DNA of 20,836 nt from DATHTC01 sp035456465 (GTDB lineage Bacteria; Actinomycetota; Thermoleophilia; Gaiellales; Gaiellaceae): NCBI GenBank assembly GCA_035456465.1, contig DATIDD010000049.1, positions 1 to 20,836 on the forward strand. Direction: 5' to 3'. Below the pieces are notes generated by a model. The model was given only the letters and a program-made list of their open reading frames with translations. It searched no databases and was not told where the DNA came from. The position numbers were made by a program, and so were the translations under genes. Shown one piece after another: positions 1 to 8,115 of the stretch (positions are counted from its first letter, which is position 1; every line of letters begins with the position of its first letter).

Positions 1-2004
1 GTTCTCGACGAAGCGGTCGACGAGCACCGGCCCCGAGACGGCGGCCATCGCCGCTCGGAGGTCCTCCTCGTCGTCGCAGACGCGCATCGCGCGGCCGCCG
101 AGCACGTAGGAGGGGCGGACGAGCACCGGGTAGCCGATCTCCCTCGCGGCCGCGAGCGCCTCGTCGACGTCCTCGACCGTCGACCAGGGCGGGCAACGGA
201 CGCCGAGCTCGCGCGCCAGCGCCCCGAAGCGCTCCCGATCCTCAGCGAGATCGATCGCGGCGTGCGGCGTCCCGAGGATGCGGTAGCCGGCCGCCTCGAT
301 GTGGCGCGCCAGCCGGAGCGGGGTCTGACCCCCGAACTGCGTGACCACCCCGACGGGCTGCTCGCGGTCGAGGACGGCGAGCACCTCCTCCGGCGAGAGC
401 GGCTCGAAGTACAGGCGGTCGGAGGTGTCGTAGTCGGTCGAGACGGTCTCGGGGTTGCAGTTGACCATCACCGCGTCGTAGCCCTGGGCCTGGAAGCTCT
501 TGACCGCGTGGACGCAGCAGTAGTCGAACTCGATCCCCTGACCGATCCGGTTCGGGCCCGAGCCGAGGATCAGCGCGACCGGCCGCCCCGGCCGATGGTC
601 GCGCGGCTCGTCGGCCTCGTCCACCGTCGAGTAGAAGTAGTTGCTGTTGCTCTCGACCTCGGCGGCGACCGAATCGACCCGCCGGAACACCCGCCGCCCC
701 TGCGGCAGGCCGTCGCGCTCCAGCTCCTCGAGCTCGGCGCGGAACCACGGGTGCAGGTCCTCCGGGAGGTCGTCGAAACCGCTCCACGGCGACGCTGCCG
801 ACTGGTCGAGCTCGCGCGAGGCCATCGCCTTCGCGAACGCCTCCTGGAACGTGCGGCCGATCCCCATCGCCTCGCCGACGCTCTTCATCTGCGTGCCGAG
901 CGTGCGGTCGGCGCCGGCGAACTTCTCGAACGCGAACCGCGGCGCCTTGACGACGACGTAGTCGAGCGTCGGCTCGAAGCTCGCCGGCGTCGTCCCCGTG
1001 AGGTCGTTGGGGATCTCGTCGAGCGTGTAGCCGACCGCGAGCTTGGCCGCGACCTTCGCGATCGGGTAGCCGGTCGCCTTCGACGCGAGGGCCGACGAGC
1101 GCGACACGCGCGGGTTCATCTCGATCACGCGCAGCTCGCCGGTGTCGCGGCTCCGCGCGAACTGGACGTTGGAGCCGCCCGTGTCGACGCCGATCGCGCG
1201 GATCACGGCCGCAGCGGCGTCGCGCAGCTCCTGGTAGGCCTCGTCCGAGAGCGTCATCTGCGGCGCGACGGTGACGGAGTCGCCCGTGTGGACGCCCATC
1301 GGGTCGAGGTTCTCGATCGAGCAGACGACGACCACGTTGTCCGCGCGGTCGCGGATCACCTCCAGCTCGAACTCGTCCCAGCCGCGGACGGACTCCTCCA
1401 CGAGCACCTGGCCGATCGGGCTCTCGGCGAGCCCCCGCTCGACCTGGGCCCGGAGCTCGGCCGGCGTCTGGACGAAGCCGCCGCCGTGGCCGCCGAGCGT
1501 GAACGCCGGACGCACGACCGCGGGCACGGGCAGTCCCTCGACCTGCTCGATCGCGGTGACGATGCGCGACTCGGGCACGTGCAACCCGACGGAGTGCATC
1601 GCCTCGCGGAACAGCTGCCGGTCCTCGGCTCGCGCGATCGCCTCGACGCTCGCGCCGATCAGCTCGACGCCGAGCTCGTCGAGCACGCCCGCCGTCGCCA
1701 GCTCCGTCGCCAGGTTCAGCGCGGTCTGGCCGCCGAGCGTCGGCAGGAGCGCGTCGGGGCGCTCACGCCGCAACACCTCGGCGACTCCTTCGAGGTCGAG
1801 CGGCTCGAGGTACGTCCGGTCGGCGAAGCCGGGGTCGGTCATGATCGTCGCCGGGTTCGAGTTGACCACGACCGTGCGGTAGCCGTCCTCGCGCAGCACC
1901 TTCAGCGCCTGGCAGCCCGCGTAGTCGAACTCGGCGGCCTGGCCGATCACGATCGGGCCGGACCCGATCACGCAGATCGACTGCAGGTCGGTGCGCCTAG
2001 GCAT
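1..2004 (-). CDS. carB: carbamoyl-phosphate synthase large subunit, N-terminal 668 residues (partial)
   Basis: Makes carbamoyl phosphate from bicarbonate, ATP and the ammonia delivered by CarA; cytoplasmic, feeding PyrB and also arginine synthesis. The frame opens with ATG at 2004 and reads off the left edge in phase, so about 60% of a roughly 1070-residue family protein is present. Visible are the N-terminal nucleotide-binding signature IGSGPIVIGQAAEFDYAG (near residue 14), PTLGGQTALNLA, the first ATP-grasp half with DTGGSNVQFA and EMNPRVSRSSALASKATG, the oligomerisation region, and then the repeat of the fold: LGSGPNRIGQGIEFDY, QFGGQTPLRLA and the start of the second ATP-grasp. Its ATG lies inside the last codons of carA (8-nt overlap), which supports translational coupling. 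No frameshift or missing motif is seen. The allosteric C-terminus lies outside the window. Confidence 0.97.
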   Translation of the reverse strand, partial: MPRRTDLQSICVIGSGPIVIGQAAEFDYAGCQALKVLREDGYRTVVVNSNPATIMTDPGFADRTYLEPLDLEGVAEVLRRERPDALLPTLGGQTALNLATELATAGVLDELGVELIGASVEAIARAEDRQLFREAMHSVGLHVPESRIVTAIEQVEGLPVPAVVRPAFTLGGHGGGFVQTPAELRAQVERGLAESPIGQVLVEESVRGWDEFELEVIRDRADNVVVVCSIENLDPMGVHTGDSVTVAPQMTLSDEAYQELRDAAAAVIRAIGVDTGGSNVQFARSRDTGELRVIEMNPRVSRSSALASKATGYPIAKVAAKLAVGYTLDEIPNDLTGTTPASFEPTLDYVVVKAPRFAFEKFAGADRTLGTQMKSVGEAMGIGRTFQEAFAKAMASRELDQSAASPWSGFDDLPEDLHPWFRAELEELERDGLPQGRRVFRRVDSVAAEVESNSNYFYSTVDEADEPRDHRPGRPVALILGSGPNRIGQGIEFDYCCVHAVKSFQAQGYDAVMVNCNPETVSTDYDTSDRLYFEPLSPEEVLAVLDREQPVGVVTQFGGQTPLRLARHIEAAGYRILGTPHAAIDLAEDRERFGALARELGVRCPPWSTVEDVDEALAAAREIGYPVLVRPSYVLGGRAMRVCDDEEDLRAAMAAVSGPVLVDRFVEN

Positions 2005-3031
2005 CCCGCACGTCCGCCACGAACCGCTCGAGGATCGGCCACGCGTCGTGCGGCCCCGGCCCCGCCTCGGGGTGGAACTGCGACGACCGCGCGCGGAGCT
2101 CCGGGAACGAGAAGCCCTCCACGGTGCCGTCGTACAGCGACTCGTGCGTCGCCTCCGCGCCCTCGGTCGGCTCGACCGCGAACCCGTGGTTCTGGCTCGT
2201 CACGAGCACCCGCCCGGTGGCGCGCTCGAGCACGGGATGGTTGGCGCCGCGATGGCCGAACGGGAGCTTGAACGTGCGGTGCCCGGTCGCGAGCCCGAGC
2301 AGCTGGTGGCCGAGGCAGATCCCGAGCAGGGGCGCGCGGCCCAGCAGCTCCCGCACCGTCGCGACCTCGCCCTCGAGCGGCTCGGGGTCGCCGGGCCCGT
2401 TCGAGAGCACGACGCCGTCGTGGCCCGCGAGCGTGTCGGCGTCGACGTCGTGCGGGTACACCGTCACCCGGGCCCCCGCGGCGGCGAGGCGGCGCGCGAT
2501 CGAGCGCTTGGCCCCGTAGTCGACCAGGGCGAGATCGGCGTCGCCGCTCTCGTTGACGCGGTAGGGCTCCTTCGTCGACACCTGCGCCGAGAGTGCGCGC
2601 CCGGCCATCGCGGGACGGTCGCGGGCCGCGGCGACGGCCTCCCCGACCGACCCCTCTCCCGCGACCGCGACCGCGCGCATCGCGCCCCGCTCCCTGAGGT
2701 GCAGCACGAGCGAGCGCGTGTCGAGGCCCGACAGCGCGACCACGCCGCGCTCGTGGAGCCAGTCCGTCCACGCCGGGCCGCGCGCCTCGCGCATCAGCAC
2801 CGCGCACGCGTGCGGGCGCCGCGACTCCGACCGCCCGGGCTCGACGCCGTAGTTGCCGACCATCGGCGCGGTGAAGCAGACGAGCTGCTCGGCGAAGCTC
2901 GGGTCGGTGACGATCTCCTGGTACCCGGTCATCGCCGTGGTGAAGACAGCCTCGCCGAACGCGCTGCCCTCGGCGCCCACAGACTCGCCGGCGAAGACGG
3001 TCCCGTCCTCCAGCGCGAGGAACCCGGTCAC
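1997..3031 (-). CDS. carA: carbamoyl-phosphate synthase small (glutaminase) subunit
   Basis: Hydrolyses glutamine and channels ammonia to CarB. The product is 344 residues, near the family norm. The N-terminal half is the CarA-specific domain (FLALEDGTVFAGESVG, then MTGYQEIVTDPSF near residue 40). The C-terminal half is a class I glutaminase with nucleophile Cys239 in LGICLGHQLLG and partners His320 and Glu322 in SQFHPEAGPGP. I chose GTG at 3031 because it overlaps the pyrC stop as GTGA, the same junction type as elsewhere in the operon, and because homology starts immediately after it. A longer reading from 3103 would only add arginine-rich, non-homologous sequence. It lies fourth in the pyrR-pyrB-pyrC-carA-carB operon and overlaps carB by 8 nt. 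Confidence 0.96.
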   Translation of the reverse strand: MTGFLALEDGTVFAGESVGAEGSAFGEAVFTTAMTGYQEIVTDPSFAEQLVCFTAPMVGNYGVEPGRSESRRPHACAVLMREARGPAWTDWLHERGVVALSGLDTRSLVLHLRERGAMRAVAVAGEGSVGEAVAAARDRPAMAGRALSAQVSTKEPYRVNESGDADLALVDYGAKRSIARRLAAAGARVTVYPHDVDADTLAGHDGVVLSNGPGDPEPLEGEVATVRELLGRAPLLGICLGHQLLGLATGHRTFKLPFGHRGANHPVLERATGRVLVTSQNHGFAVEPTEGAEATHESLYDGTVEGFSFPELRARSSQFHPEAGPGPHDAWPILERFVADVRDA

Positions 3032-4329
3032 GCGGCGTGCACCAGTGCGCCGTCGGCGACGGTCATCGCGATCGAGCCGCGGAGCGTCGCGCCCAGCAGC
3101 CACGAGTTCGCAGAGCGCGAGCGGAAGCTCGACTCCTCGACGCGCTTCGTCGCCTCGAGGTCGAGGAGGACGAGGTTCGCGCGCGTTCCGGCGGCGATCC
3201 GCGGCGGCTCGATCCCGTACGCCCGCGCCGGCCCCTCGGACATGCGGGCGAGGAGCGTCTCGAGCGACAGCAGCCCCGGGAGGACGAGGTGCGTGTAGAG
3301 CGCCGCGAAGGCCGTCTCGAGCCCGGTGACGCCGAACGGGGCCGCCTCGAAGGGCACGTCCTTCTCGTGCCGCGCGTGGGGCGCGTGGTCGGACGCGACG
3401 GACGCGATCGTGCCGGTGCGGAGGGCGGCCACGAGCGCGGCGCGGTCGGCCTCGGCGCGCAGCGGCGGGTTCATCTTCAGGTTCGGGTCGAGCGACCGCA
3501 CGGCCTCGTCCGTGAGCACGAGGTGGTGCGGCGTGACCTCCGCGCTCGCCGCGATCCCGGCGGCCTGCGCGCGCTCGAGCGCCTCGACCGACTCGCGCGC
3601 GGAGAGGTGCAGCAGGTGCACCGGCCGCTCCTCGTACGCCGCGAGCGCGAGGTCGCGCTCGACCATCAGGCTCTCGGCCACCGAGGGATGGCCGCCGAAG
3701 CCGAGCTCCGCCGACACGGCCCCCTCGTGCACGTGTCCACCGCGGGAGAGGGTTGGCTCCTCGCAGTGGACCGCGATCGTCCGGCCGGCGACGGCGCCGT
3801 ACTGCAGCGCGCGCCGCATCAGGCCCGGCGAGGTCACGGGACGGCCGTCGTCGCTGAAGCCGGCGGCGCCCCGGTCGGCGAGCTCGCCCATCTCCGTCAG
3901 CTCGGCCCCCTCCTGGCCCTTGGAGATCGCGGCCAGGAAGCCGACCGGCACGGCGGCCTCGCGCCGCGCCGCCGCGACGAGGCCCTCGAGCACGGACGCG
4001 GAGTCGACGACGGGCTCGGTGTTCGGCATCGCGAGGATCGCGCAGAAGCCGCCCGCGGCCGCGGCGGCCGTCCCGCTCGCGATCGTCTCCTCGTCCTCCC
4101 GGCCGGGCGTGCGCAGGTGCACGTGGGGGTCGACGAAGGCGGGAGCGAGGATCAGCCCGGCCGCGTCGACGACCCGGTGCCCGTTCGCGTCGAGGTCCTC
4201 GCCGAGCTGCGCGATCGCGCCGCCGTCGACGCGCACGTCGAGGACGGCGTCGAGCCCGGCGGCCGGGTCGAGCACGCGGGCGCCGCGGATCAGCAGGTCG
4301 GCCGGCCGGGTGTCGTCACGGAACAGCAT
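3028..4329 (-). CDS. pyrC: dihydroorotase (class I)
   Basis: Cyclises N-carbamoyl-L-aspartate to dihydroorotate, third step of pyrimidine synthesis. It is a 433-residue amidohydrolase-fold protein. Metal-binding motifs are clear: DPHVHLRTPG (His69, His71), AVHCEEP (His188), HLLHLS (around 238-241) and ASDHAPH (Asp314). The segment GFSDDG at 158-162 has Asp where other amidohydrolases use a carboxylated lysine, as is typical of class I dihydroorotases. The ATG at 4329 shares a base with the pyrB stop (TGATG). A GTG one codon earlier (4332) is an equally possible start and would add one residue. The 3' end overlaps carA by 4 nt. Function is assigned with high confidence because of both motifs and operon context. 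Confidence 0.96.
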   Translation of the reverse strand: MLFRDDTRPADLLIRGARVLDPAAGLDAVLDVRVDGGAIAQLGEDLDANGHRVVDAAGLILAPAFVDPHVHLRTPGREDEETIASGTAAAAAGGFCAILAMPNTEPVVDSASVLEGLVAAARREAAVPVGFLAAISKGQEGAELTEMGELADRGAAGFSDDGRPVTSPGLMRRALQYGAVAGRTIAVHCEEPTLSRGGHVHEGAVSAELGFGGHPSVAESLMVERDLALAAYEERPVHLLHLSARESVEALERAQAAGIAASAEVTPHHLVLTDEAVRSLDPNLKMNPPLRAEADRAALVAALRTGTIASVASDHAPHARHEKDVPFEAAPFGVTGLETAFAALYTHLVLPGLLSLETLLARMSEGPARAYGIEPPRIAAGTRANLVLLDLEATKRVEESSFRSRSANSWLLGATLRGSIAMTVADGALVHAA

Positions 4330-5321
4330 CACGCCACCTCCAGCGCCGCGGCGGCCTCGACCGGGGCCGGGCCCGCCGTCAGCAGGTCGTAGAGGACCGC
4401 CATCCGAACCACCAGCCCGGCGCGCACCTGCGCGGTCACGAGCGAGCTCGCGGCGTCGGCGACCGCCGAGTCGATCTCGACGCCCCGGTTCATCGGGCCC
4501 GGGTGCATCACGACCTGGCCCGGCCGCACGCGATCCGGCGTGATCCCCCAGCGCGCCGTGTACTCGCGCAGGCTGGGGACGTAGTTGGCGCCCTCGAGCA
4601 TCCGCTCGCGCTGCATCCGGAGGACGTAGACGACGTCGGCGTCGGCGATCGCGCCGAGGTCGTACGCGACCTCGCAGCCGAGCGCGCCGATCCCGCGCGG
4701 GATCAGCGGCGGCGGGCCGACGAGCGTGACGCGCGCGCCGACGAGCGCGAGCGCCTGCACGAGCGAGCGAGCGACCCGCGAGTGAAGGACGTCGCCGACG
4801 ATCGCGACGTGCAGCCCCTCGAGCCGCCCGAGCGCCTGCCGCATCGCGTAGAGGTCGAGCAGCGCCTGCGTCGGGTGCTGGTGGGCGCCGTCGCCGGCGT
4901 TGACGATCCGCGCGTCCGTCGCCGCGGCGACCAGCCGCGGCGCGCCGATCTGCGGGTGCCGCAGCACGATCACGTCCGGGTCGTACGCGGCGAGCGTCAG
5001 CGCCGTGTCGCGCAGGGACTCGCCCTTGTCGACGGACGAGCCCGAGGACTTGAGCGACATCGTGTCGGCGGAGAGCCGCTTTGCCGCGAGCTCGAAGCTC
5101 GACGAGGTGCGGGTCGACGACTCGAAGAACAGCGTCACGACGAGCCGGCCACGGAGCGTCGGCAGCTTCTTCACCTCGCGGTCGAGCGACGCCTCGAAGC
5201 TCGCCGCGGTCGCGAGCAGCCGCTCGACGTCGTCGCGCGAGAGGTCGGAGACGGCGATCAGGTGGCGGCGGGCCGGCGGCGCCGGGGGGCGCAGGTCGTC
5301 CCGCATCACATGGACGTTCAC
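4329..5321 (-). CDS. pyrB: aspartate carbamoyltransferase catalytic subunit
   Basis: Condenses carbamoyl phosphate with aspartate, the committed step of pyrimidine synthesis. The 330-residue product has the carbamoyl-phosphate site FFESSTRTSSSFE (STRT at 69-72), DKGESLRDT near 98-106, HPTQALLDLYAM (149-160) and HPGPMNRGVEID (273-284). These residues separate it from ornithine carbamoyltransferase. The GTG start at 5321 overlaps the pyrR stop as GTGA. An in-frame ATG five codons later is a weaker alternative. No pyrI regulatory subunit is present, as is usual outside enterobacteria and archaea. Second gene of the operon. Confidence 0.97.
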   Translation of the reverse strand: MNVHVMRDDLRPPAPPARRHLIAVSDLSRDDVERLLATAASFEASLDREVKKLPTLRGRLVVTLFFESSTRTSSSFELAAKRLSADTMSLKSSGSSVDKGESLRDTALTLAAYDPDVIVLRHPQIGAPRLVAAATDARIVNAGDGAHQHPTQALLDLYAMRQALGRLEGLHVAIVGDVLHSRVARSLVQALALVGARVTLVGPPPLIPRGIGALGCEVAYDLGAIADADVVYVLRMQRERMLEGANYVPSLREYTARWGITPDRVRPGQVVMHPGPMNRGVEIDSAVADAASSLVTAQVRAGLVVRMAVLYDLLTAGPAPVEAAAALEVA

Positions 5322-5917
5322 AGGGCTCCCTCCTCGGGGCTCGGGACGAGCAGGACGCGGTCGACCTCGTCCACCTCGACGAGCTCGACCTGGACGCGCT
5401 CGCCGCGGCTCGTGGGCAGGTTCTTCCCGACGTAGTCGGGCCGGATCGGCAGCTCGCGGTGGCCGCGGTCGGCGAGCGCCGCCAGCTGCACGCGCGCGGG
5501 CCGGCCGTAGTCGAAGAGCGCGTCGATCGCCGCGCGGATCGTCCGGCCCGTGTAGAGGACGTCGTCCACGAGGATCACCGTCCGTCCCTCGAGCGGGAAG
5601 TCGAGCTGCGTGGCGCGGACGACCGGCTGCGCGTGCAGCGGCGCCTCCCCGCCCCGGATGTGGACGTCGTCGCGGTAGAAGGTGATGTCGACCGCCCCCA
5701 CGTCGACGTCCACGCCGCTGCGCTCCTCGATCAGCCGGCGCAGCCGGTGCGCGAGCGGGACGCCGCGCGTGTGGATGCCGACGAGCGCGACGTCGGCCAG
5801 CTCGTCGTTCCGCTCGATGATCTCGTGGGCGATCCGGGACAGCGTCCGCTGGATCGCGTCGGCGTCGAGGAGGAGCTTTCCGTCCGCGCGCGCGCCGACG
5901 CTGGTGTTGCCGCTCAT
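5318..5917 (-). CDS. pyrR: bifunctional pyr operon RNA-binding regulator / uracil phosphoribosyltransferase
   Basis: PyrR senses UMP/UTP and binds pyr mRNA to repress the operon; many members also convert uracil and PRPP to UMP. It is a 199-residue type I phosphoribosyltransferase fold with the PRPP motif VILVDDVLYTGRT at 114-126 and the PyrR-like segments VGIHTRGVPLA and DITFYRDD. ATG at 5917 is chosen because AAAGGAG sits five bases upstream. An in-frame GTG at 5938 lies inside the loop of the regulatory hairpin and has no ribosome site. It heads the operon, overlapping pyrB by 4 nt, and very probably represses its own transcript through the hairpin described separately. Confidence 0.95.
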   Translation of the reverse strand: MSGNTSVGARADGKLLLDADAIQRTLSRIAHEIIERNDELADVALVGIHTRGVPLAHRLRRLIEERSGVDVDVGAVDITFYRDDVHIRGGEAPLHAQPVVRATQLDFPLEGRTVILVDDVLYTGRTIRAAIDALFDYGRPARVQLAALADRGHRELPIRPDYVGKNLPTSRGERVQVELVEVDEVDRVLLVPSPEEGAL

Positions 5918-5922
5918 GCCGC

Positions 5923-5955
5923 TCCTTTCCGGGCTCACCGGCCCGGTTTAAAGGA
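5923..5955 (-). promoter_or_regulatory. PyrR-binding hairpin that sequesters the pyrR Shine-Dalgarno
   Basis: Read on the minus strand the leader folds as TCCTTT, an AAA bulge, CCGGGC, the hexaloop CGGTGA, GCCCGG, then AAAGGA. The upper stem has 6 perfect pairs and the lower stem 6 more. The 3' arm of the lower stem is the pyrR Shine-Dalgarno. The hexaloop fits the CNGNGA loop known for PyrR binding sites (consensus ARUCCNGNGAGGYU), though the closing stem differs. No terminator follows, so the expected mechanism is PyrR-dependent block of translation, as described for Mycobacterium smegmatis. The fold was read by eye and not computed. Confidence 0.8.
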
Positions 5956-5978
5956 ATCCGTCTGTCGAGTCGCCCGGC

Positions 5979-5984
5979 AGCCTA
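5979..5984 (-). promoter_or_regulatory. -10 element of the pyr operon promoter
   Basis: TAGGCT on the minus strand. Transcription starting about 7 nt downstream would give a leader of roughly 55 nt that contains the whole PyrR hairpin. No convincing -35 is seen. The same TAGNNT pattern precedes several other genes here. Confidence 0.45.
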
Positions 5985-6038
5985 GCGGGACGGCCGGATG
6001 TGATCCACGCAGCCGGCGCCGACGTACAACCTGTGACC

Positions 6039-6056
6039 TGGACAAAGATTGGACAA
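6039..6056 (+). repeat. short direct repeat TGGACAA x2, 11-bp period
   Basis: Two copies of TGGACAA (6039-6045 and 6050-6056) separated by one helical turn, between the divergent pyrR and DUF4397 genes and just upstream of the DUF4397 ribosome site. Could be an operator or part of a promoter; no known motif is recognised. Confidence 0.4.
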
Positions 6057-6067
6057 GGAGGTCCATC

Positions 6068-6733
6068 GTGGTTCGCAGGCTCATCGCACTCGCCGTCGCC
6101 GCCGTCGGCGTCGGCGTGCTCGCTCCCAGCGCGCTCGCCGCCGCGCAGCTCCGCGTGCTCCACGCGGCGCCCGACGTGCCGGCCGTGACCGTGTACGTCA
6201 ACGGCAAGGCGGCCGTCCCGTCGCTCGGCACGCTCGCCTCGACGAAGTACCTCTCGCTGCCGGCCGGCACCTACCGCGTCGCGGTGTCGCTCGCCGGGAA
6301 GCCCGAGTCGGAGGCCGCGCTCCGTGCGACCATCCGGCTGAAGGACAAGCAGCGCTACACCGCGATGGCGCGCGGCCTGCTCGCGCGGAGCACGGCCGAG
6401 CTCGCCCTCGTCACCGACATGGCGAAGGCGCCGGGCAAGGGCGTCGCCGCGATCCGCGTCGCGCACCTGTCGCCGGACGCGCCGAAGGTCGACGTGTACG
6501 TGAACGGCAAGCGGACGCTCGCCGGCGTGCCCTACGAGGCGCTGTCGAAGTACCTGCGCGTGAAGCCCGGCACGTACCGGATCCGGATCACGGCGGCGGG
6601 CACCCAGACCGCCGTGTTCGACCAGCGGCTGCGGCTCCGGGGCGGCCAGGCCGTCACGGCCGCCGCGGTCGGCGCGCTGAACGCCGACGGCGCGAAGTTC
6701 GCCGTGAAGGTCCTGCGGGACGCCGCCCGCTGA
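6068..6733 (+). CDS. secreted protein with two DUF4397 domains
   Basis: The 221-residue product has an N-terminal signal peptide (VVRRLIALAVAAVGVGVL, likely cleaved after SALAAA near residue 26) followed by two tandem DUF4397 beta domains. The repeats start LRVLHAAPDVPAVTVYVNGK (about residue 28) and IRVAHLSPDAPKVDVYVNGK (about 133), each ending in a TYRV/TYRI strand. DUF4397 is a predicted extracytoplasmic domain with no established biochemical role. The start is GTG at 6068, fixed by a near-ideal AAGGAGGT at 6055-6062. The gene is divergent from pyrR and ends in a strong hairpin, so it is a stand-alone unit. The next genes encode an ECF sigma factor and an RskA-like anti-sigma factor, which might control it, but that link is only inferred from position. 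Confidence 0.9.
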   Translation: MVRRLIALAVAAVGVGVLAPSALAAAQLRVLHAAPDVPAVTVYVNGKAAVPSLGTLASTKYLSLPAGTYRVAVSLAGKPESEAALRATIRLKDKQRYTAMARGLLARSTAELALVTDMAKAPGKGVAAIRVAHLSPDAPKVDVYVNGKRTLAGVPYEALSKYLRVKPGTYRIRITAAGTQTAVFDQRLRLRGGQAVTAAAVGALNADGAKFAVKVLRDAAR

Positions 6734-6743
6734 CGGTCTACCC

Positions 6744-6771
6744 GGGGCGGGGCGCGAGCGCGCCCCGCCCC
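6744..6771 (+). terminator. strong GC hairpin terminator after the DUF4397 gene
   Basis: A perfect 12-bp stem GGGGCGGGGCGC / GCGCCCCGCCCC around the loop GAGC, 10 bases after the DUF4397 stop. No T-run follows, as is common for terminators in high-GC actinobacteria. Confidence 0.75.
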
Positions 6772-6806
6772 CTGCCGTGACAGCTGCTTCTGCGATCATC
6801 GAGCGC

Positions 6807-7391
6807 GTGAGCCCGGCGGCCGACCGGTCCTCCACCGGCGCCCGCGACGCCGGGGACATGGCGCGCGTCGCCGCCGGCGACGTCGAGGCGCTCACGGAGC
6901 TCTACGACCGCTACGGCCCGGTGGCGTACGGCTTCGCGCTTCGCCTGCTCCGCGACCACCACCTCGCGGAGGAGTGCGTACAGGACGCGTTCGTCGCGCT
7001 CTGGCGGCGGGCCGACCGCTTCGACCCCTCTCGGGCGAAGCTGACGACCTGGCTGCTGACGGTGGTGCGGAACCGGGCGGTGGAGGTCCTGCGCGCGAGC
7101 GCCGCGCGCCCGGCCGACCTTCGCGCCGAGGTCGAGCACGACGAGACGGAGGCCGGCCCGGCCGAGCTCGTGGCCGACGCGGAGCGTGCAGGACGCGTCG
7201 CGGAGGCCCTCGCCGCCCTGCCCGAGCCGCAGCTCGCCGCCGTCCGGCTCGCGTACTTCGAGGGGCTGAGCCACGCGGAGATCGCCGACCGCCTCGACGT
7301 GCCGGTCGGAACGGTCAAGAGCAGGATCCGCCTGGGGCTCGAGCGGCTCCGCCCGCTCGTGGACGAGCTGCGCGTGGAGGTGGCGACGTGA
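6807..7391 (+). CDS. ECF-family RNA polymerase sigma factor (SigK-like)
   Basis: A group IV sigma factor of about 194 residues. Region 2 spans about residues 24-95 (DVEALTELYDRYGPVAYGFALRLL, then EECVQDAFVALWRRADRFD and TTWLLTVVRNRAVEVLR). Region 4 spans about 133-185, with the helix-turn-helix LSHAEIADRLDVPVGTVKSRIRLGLERLR. No extra C-terminal domain. The start is uncertain: GTG at 6807 is used; GTG at 6777 would lie only 5 nt after the preceding terminator stem, and ATG at 6858 would cut close to region 2. The stop overlaps the next gene as GTGA, and that gene encodes an RskA-type anti-sigma factor, so this pair behaves like SigK/RskA. Target genes are not known; the DUF4397 gene is a candidate by position. 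Confidence 0.93.
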   Translation: MSPAADRSSTGARDAGDMARVAAGDVEALTELYDRYGPVAYGFALRLLRDHHLAEECVQDAFVALWRRADRFDPSRAKLTTWLLTVVRNRAVEVLRASAARPADLRAEVEHDETEAGPAELVADAERAGRVAEALAALPEPQLAAVRLAYFEGLSHAEIADRLDVPVGTVKSRIRLGLERLRPLVDELRVEVAT

Positions 7392-8092
7392 ATCGCGAGG
7401 AGCTCCGCGAGCTGCTGGCGGGCGCAGCGCTCGGCGCCGCGTCTCCCGCGGAGGCCGAGGCGGTCGAGCGCGCCGCCGAGACCGACCCGGCGCTCGCACA
7501 GGAGCTCGCCGAGCTGCGCGGGACGGTCGGGATGCTCGACGCCTCGCTCGTGCGGGCGACGCCGTCGGCGGAGTTGCGCGACCGGGTCGCCGCGGCCGTC
7601 GCGACGCCCGAGCGGGCGCGACCAGCCGTGGCCGCGCGCGGCCGGCCCCGGCGTCGGCCGGCCCTGCCGCGCCTCGTGCCGGCCGTCGCGGGGCTCGCCG
7701 CCGCGGCCGCCGCCGTCCTGATCGCGGTCGTCGCGCTCGACGACGGCGCCGACCCCGCGGCGGAGATCCGGCTCGCGGCCGCCTCCGGCCCCGACGGCGA
7801 GGCGGCGCTCTACGACCCGGGGGACGCGGGCGGCCGGCTCGTCGTGCGGCTGTCCTCGGTGCCGGCGCCGCCGTCCGGGCACCACTACGAGGTCTGGGTG
7901 CTCCGCCGCGGCGCGGACCGGATGGAGGCCGTGGGCTCCTTCACCCCCACGGGCGGGAAGGTCCGGCTCGAGCTGCCCCTCCCCGGCCCCGGCGACTACG
8001 CCGCGGTCGACGTCTCGCTCGAGGAGGACGGCGGGTCGCCCGAGCACTCGGGGACGAGCGTCGTCACGGGGGCGTTCCCCGCAGGGGCGTAG
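7388..8092 (+). CDS. RskA-type membrane anti-sigma factor
   Basis: Predicted to bind and inhibit the upstream sigma factor until released by regulated proteolysis. The 234-residue product has an N-terminal cytosolic part (about 1-90) resembling the sigma-binding helices of RskA, without the HxxxCxxC zinc motif, one membrane segment at about 93-117 (LPRLVPAVAGLAAAAAAVLIAVVAL), and an extracytoplasmic RskA C-terminal domain. That domain shows the family's HHYEVWVLRRG, VGSFTP and VDVSLEEDGGSPEHSGTSVVTG strings. The GTG start overlaps the sigma stop by 4 nt, so the two are translationally coupled. The membrane glycosyltransferase follows after 23 nt and may be co-transcribed. Confidence 0.92.
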   Translation: MNREELRELLAGAALGAASPAEAEAVERAAETDPALAQELAELRGTVGMLDASLVRATPSAELRDRVAAAVATPERARPAVAARGRPRRRPALPRLVPAVAGLAAAAAAVLIAVVALDDGADPAAEIRLAAASGPDGEAALYDPGDAGGRLVVRLSSVPAPPSGHHYEVWVLRRGADRMEAVGSFTPTGGKVRLELPLPGPGDYAAVDVSLEEDGGSPEHSGTSVVTGAFPAGA

Positions 8093-8115
8093 CGCCTCTG
8101 GTTTGATCCGGCGCC

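Noticed and set aside
262..2271. Long open frame on the + strand opposite carB and carA
   Set aside because: Arginine- and aspartate-rich translation without motifs; it mirrors the GC-rich third positions of carB, whose motifs are complete on the other strand.
3032..3103. Upstream extension of carA to 3103
   Set aside because: The added residues are arginine-rich and overlap the pyrC C-terminus; GTG 3031 gives the standard 4-nt overlap and the family N-terminus.
5918..5938. GTG at 5938 as pyrR start
   Set aside because: It lies in the hexaloop of the regulatory hairpin and lacks a ribosome site, while ATG 5917 has AAAGGAG at good spacing.
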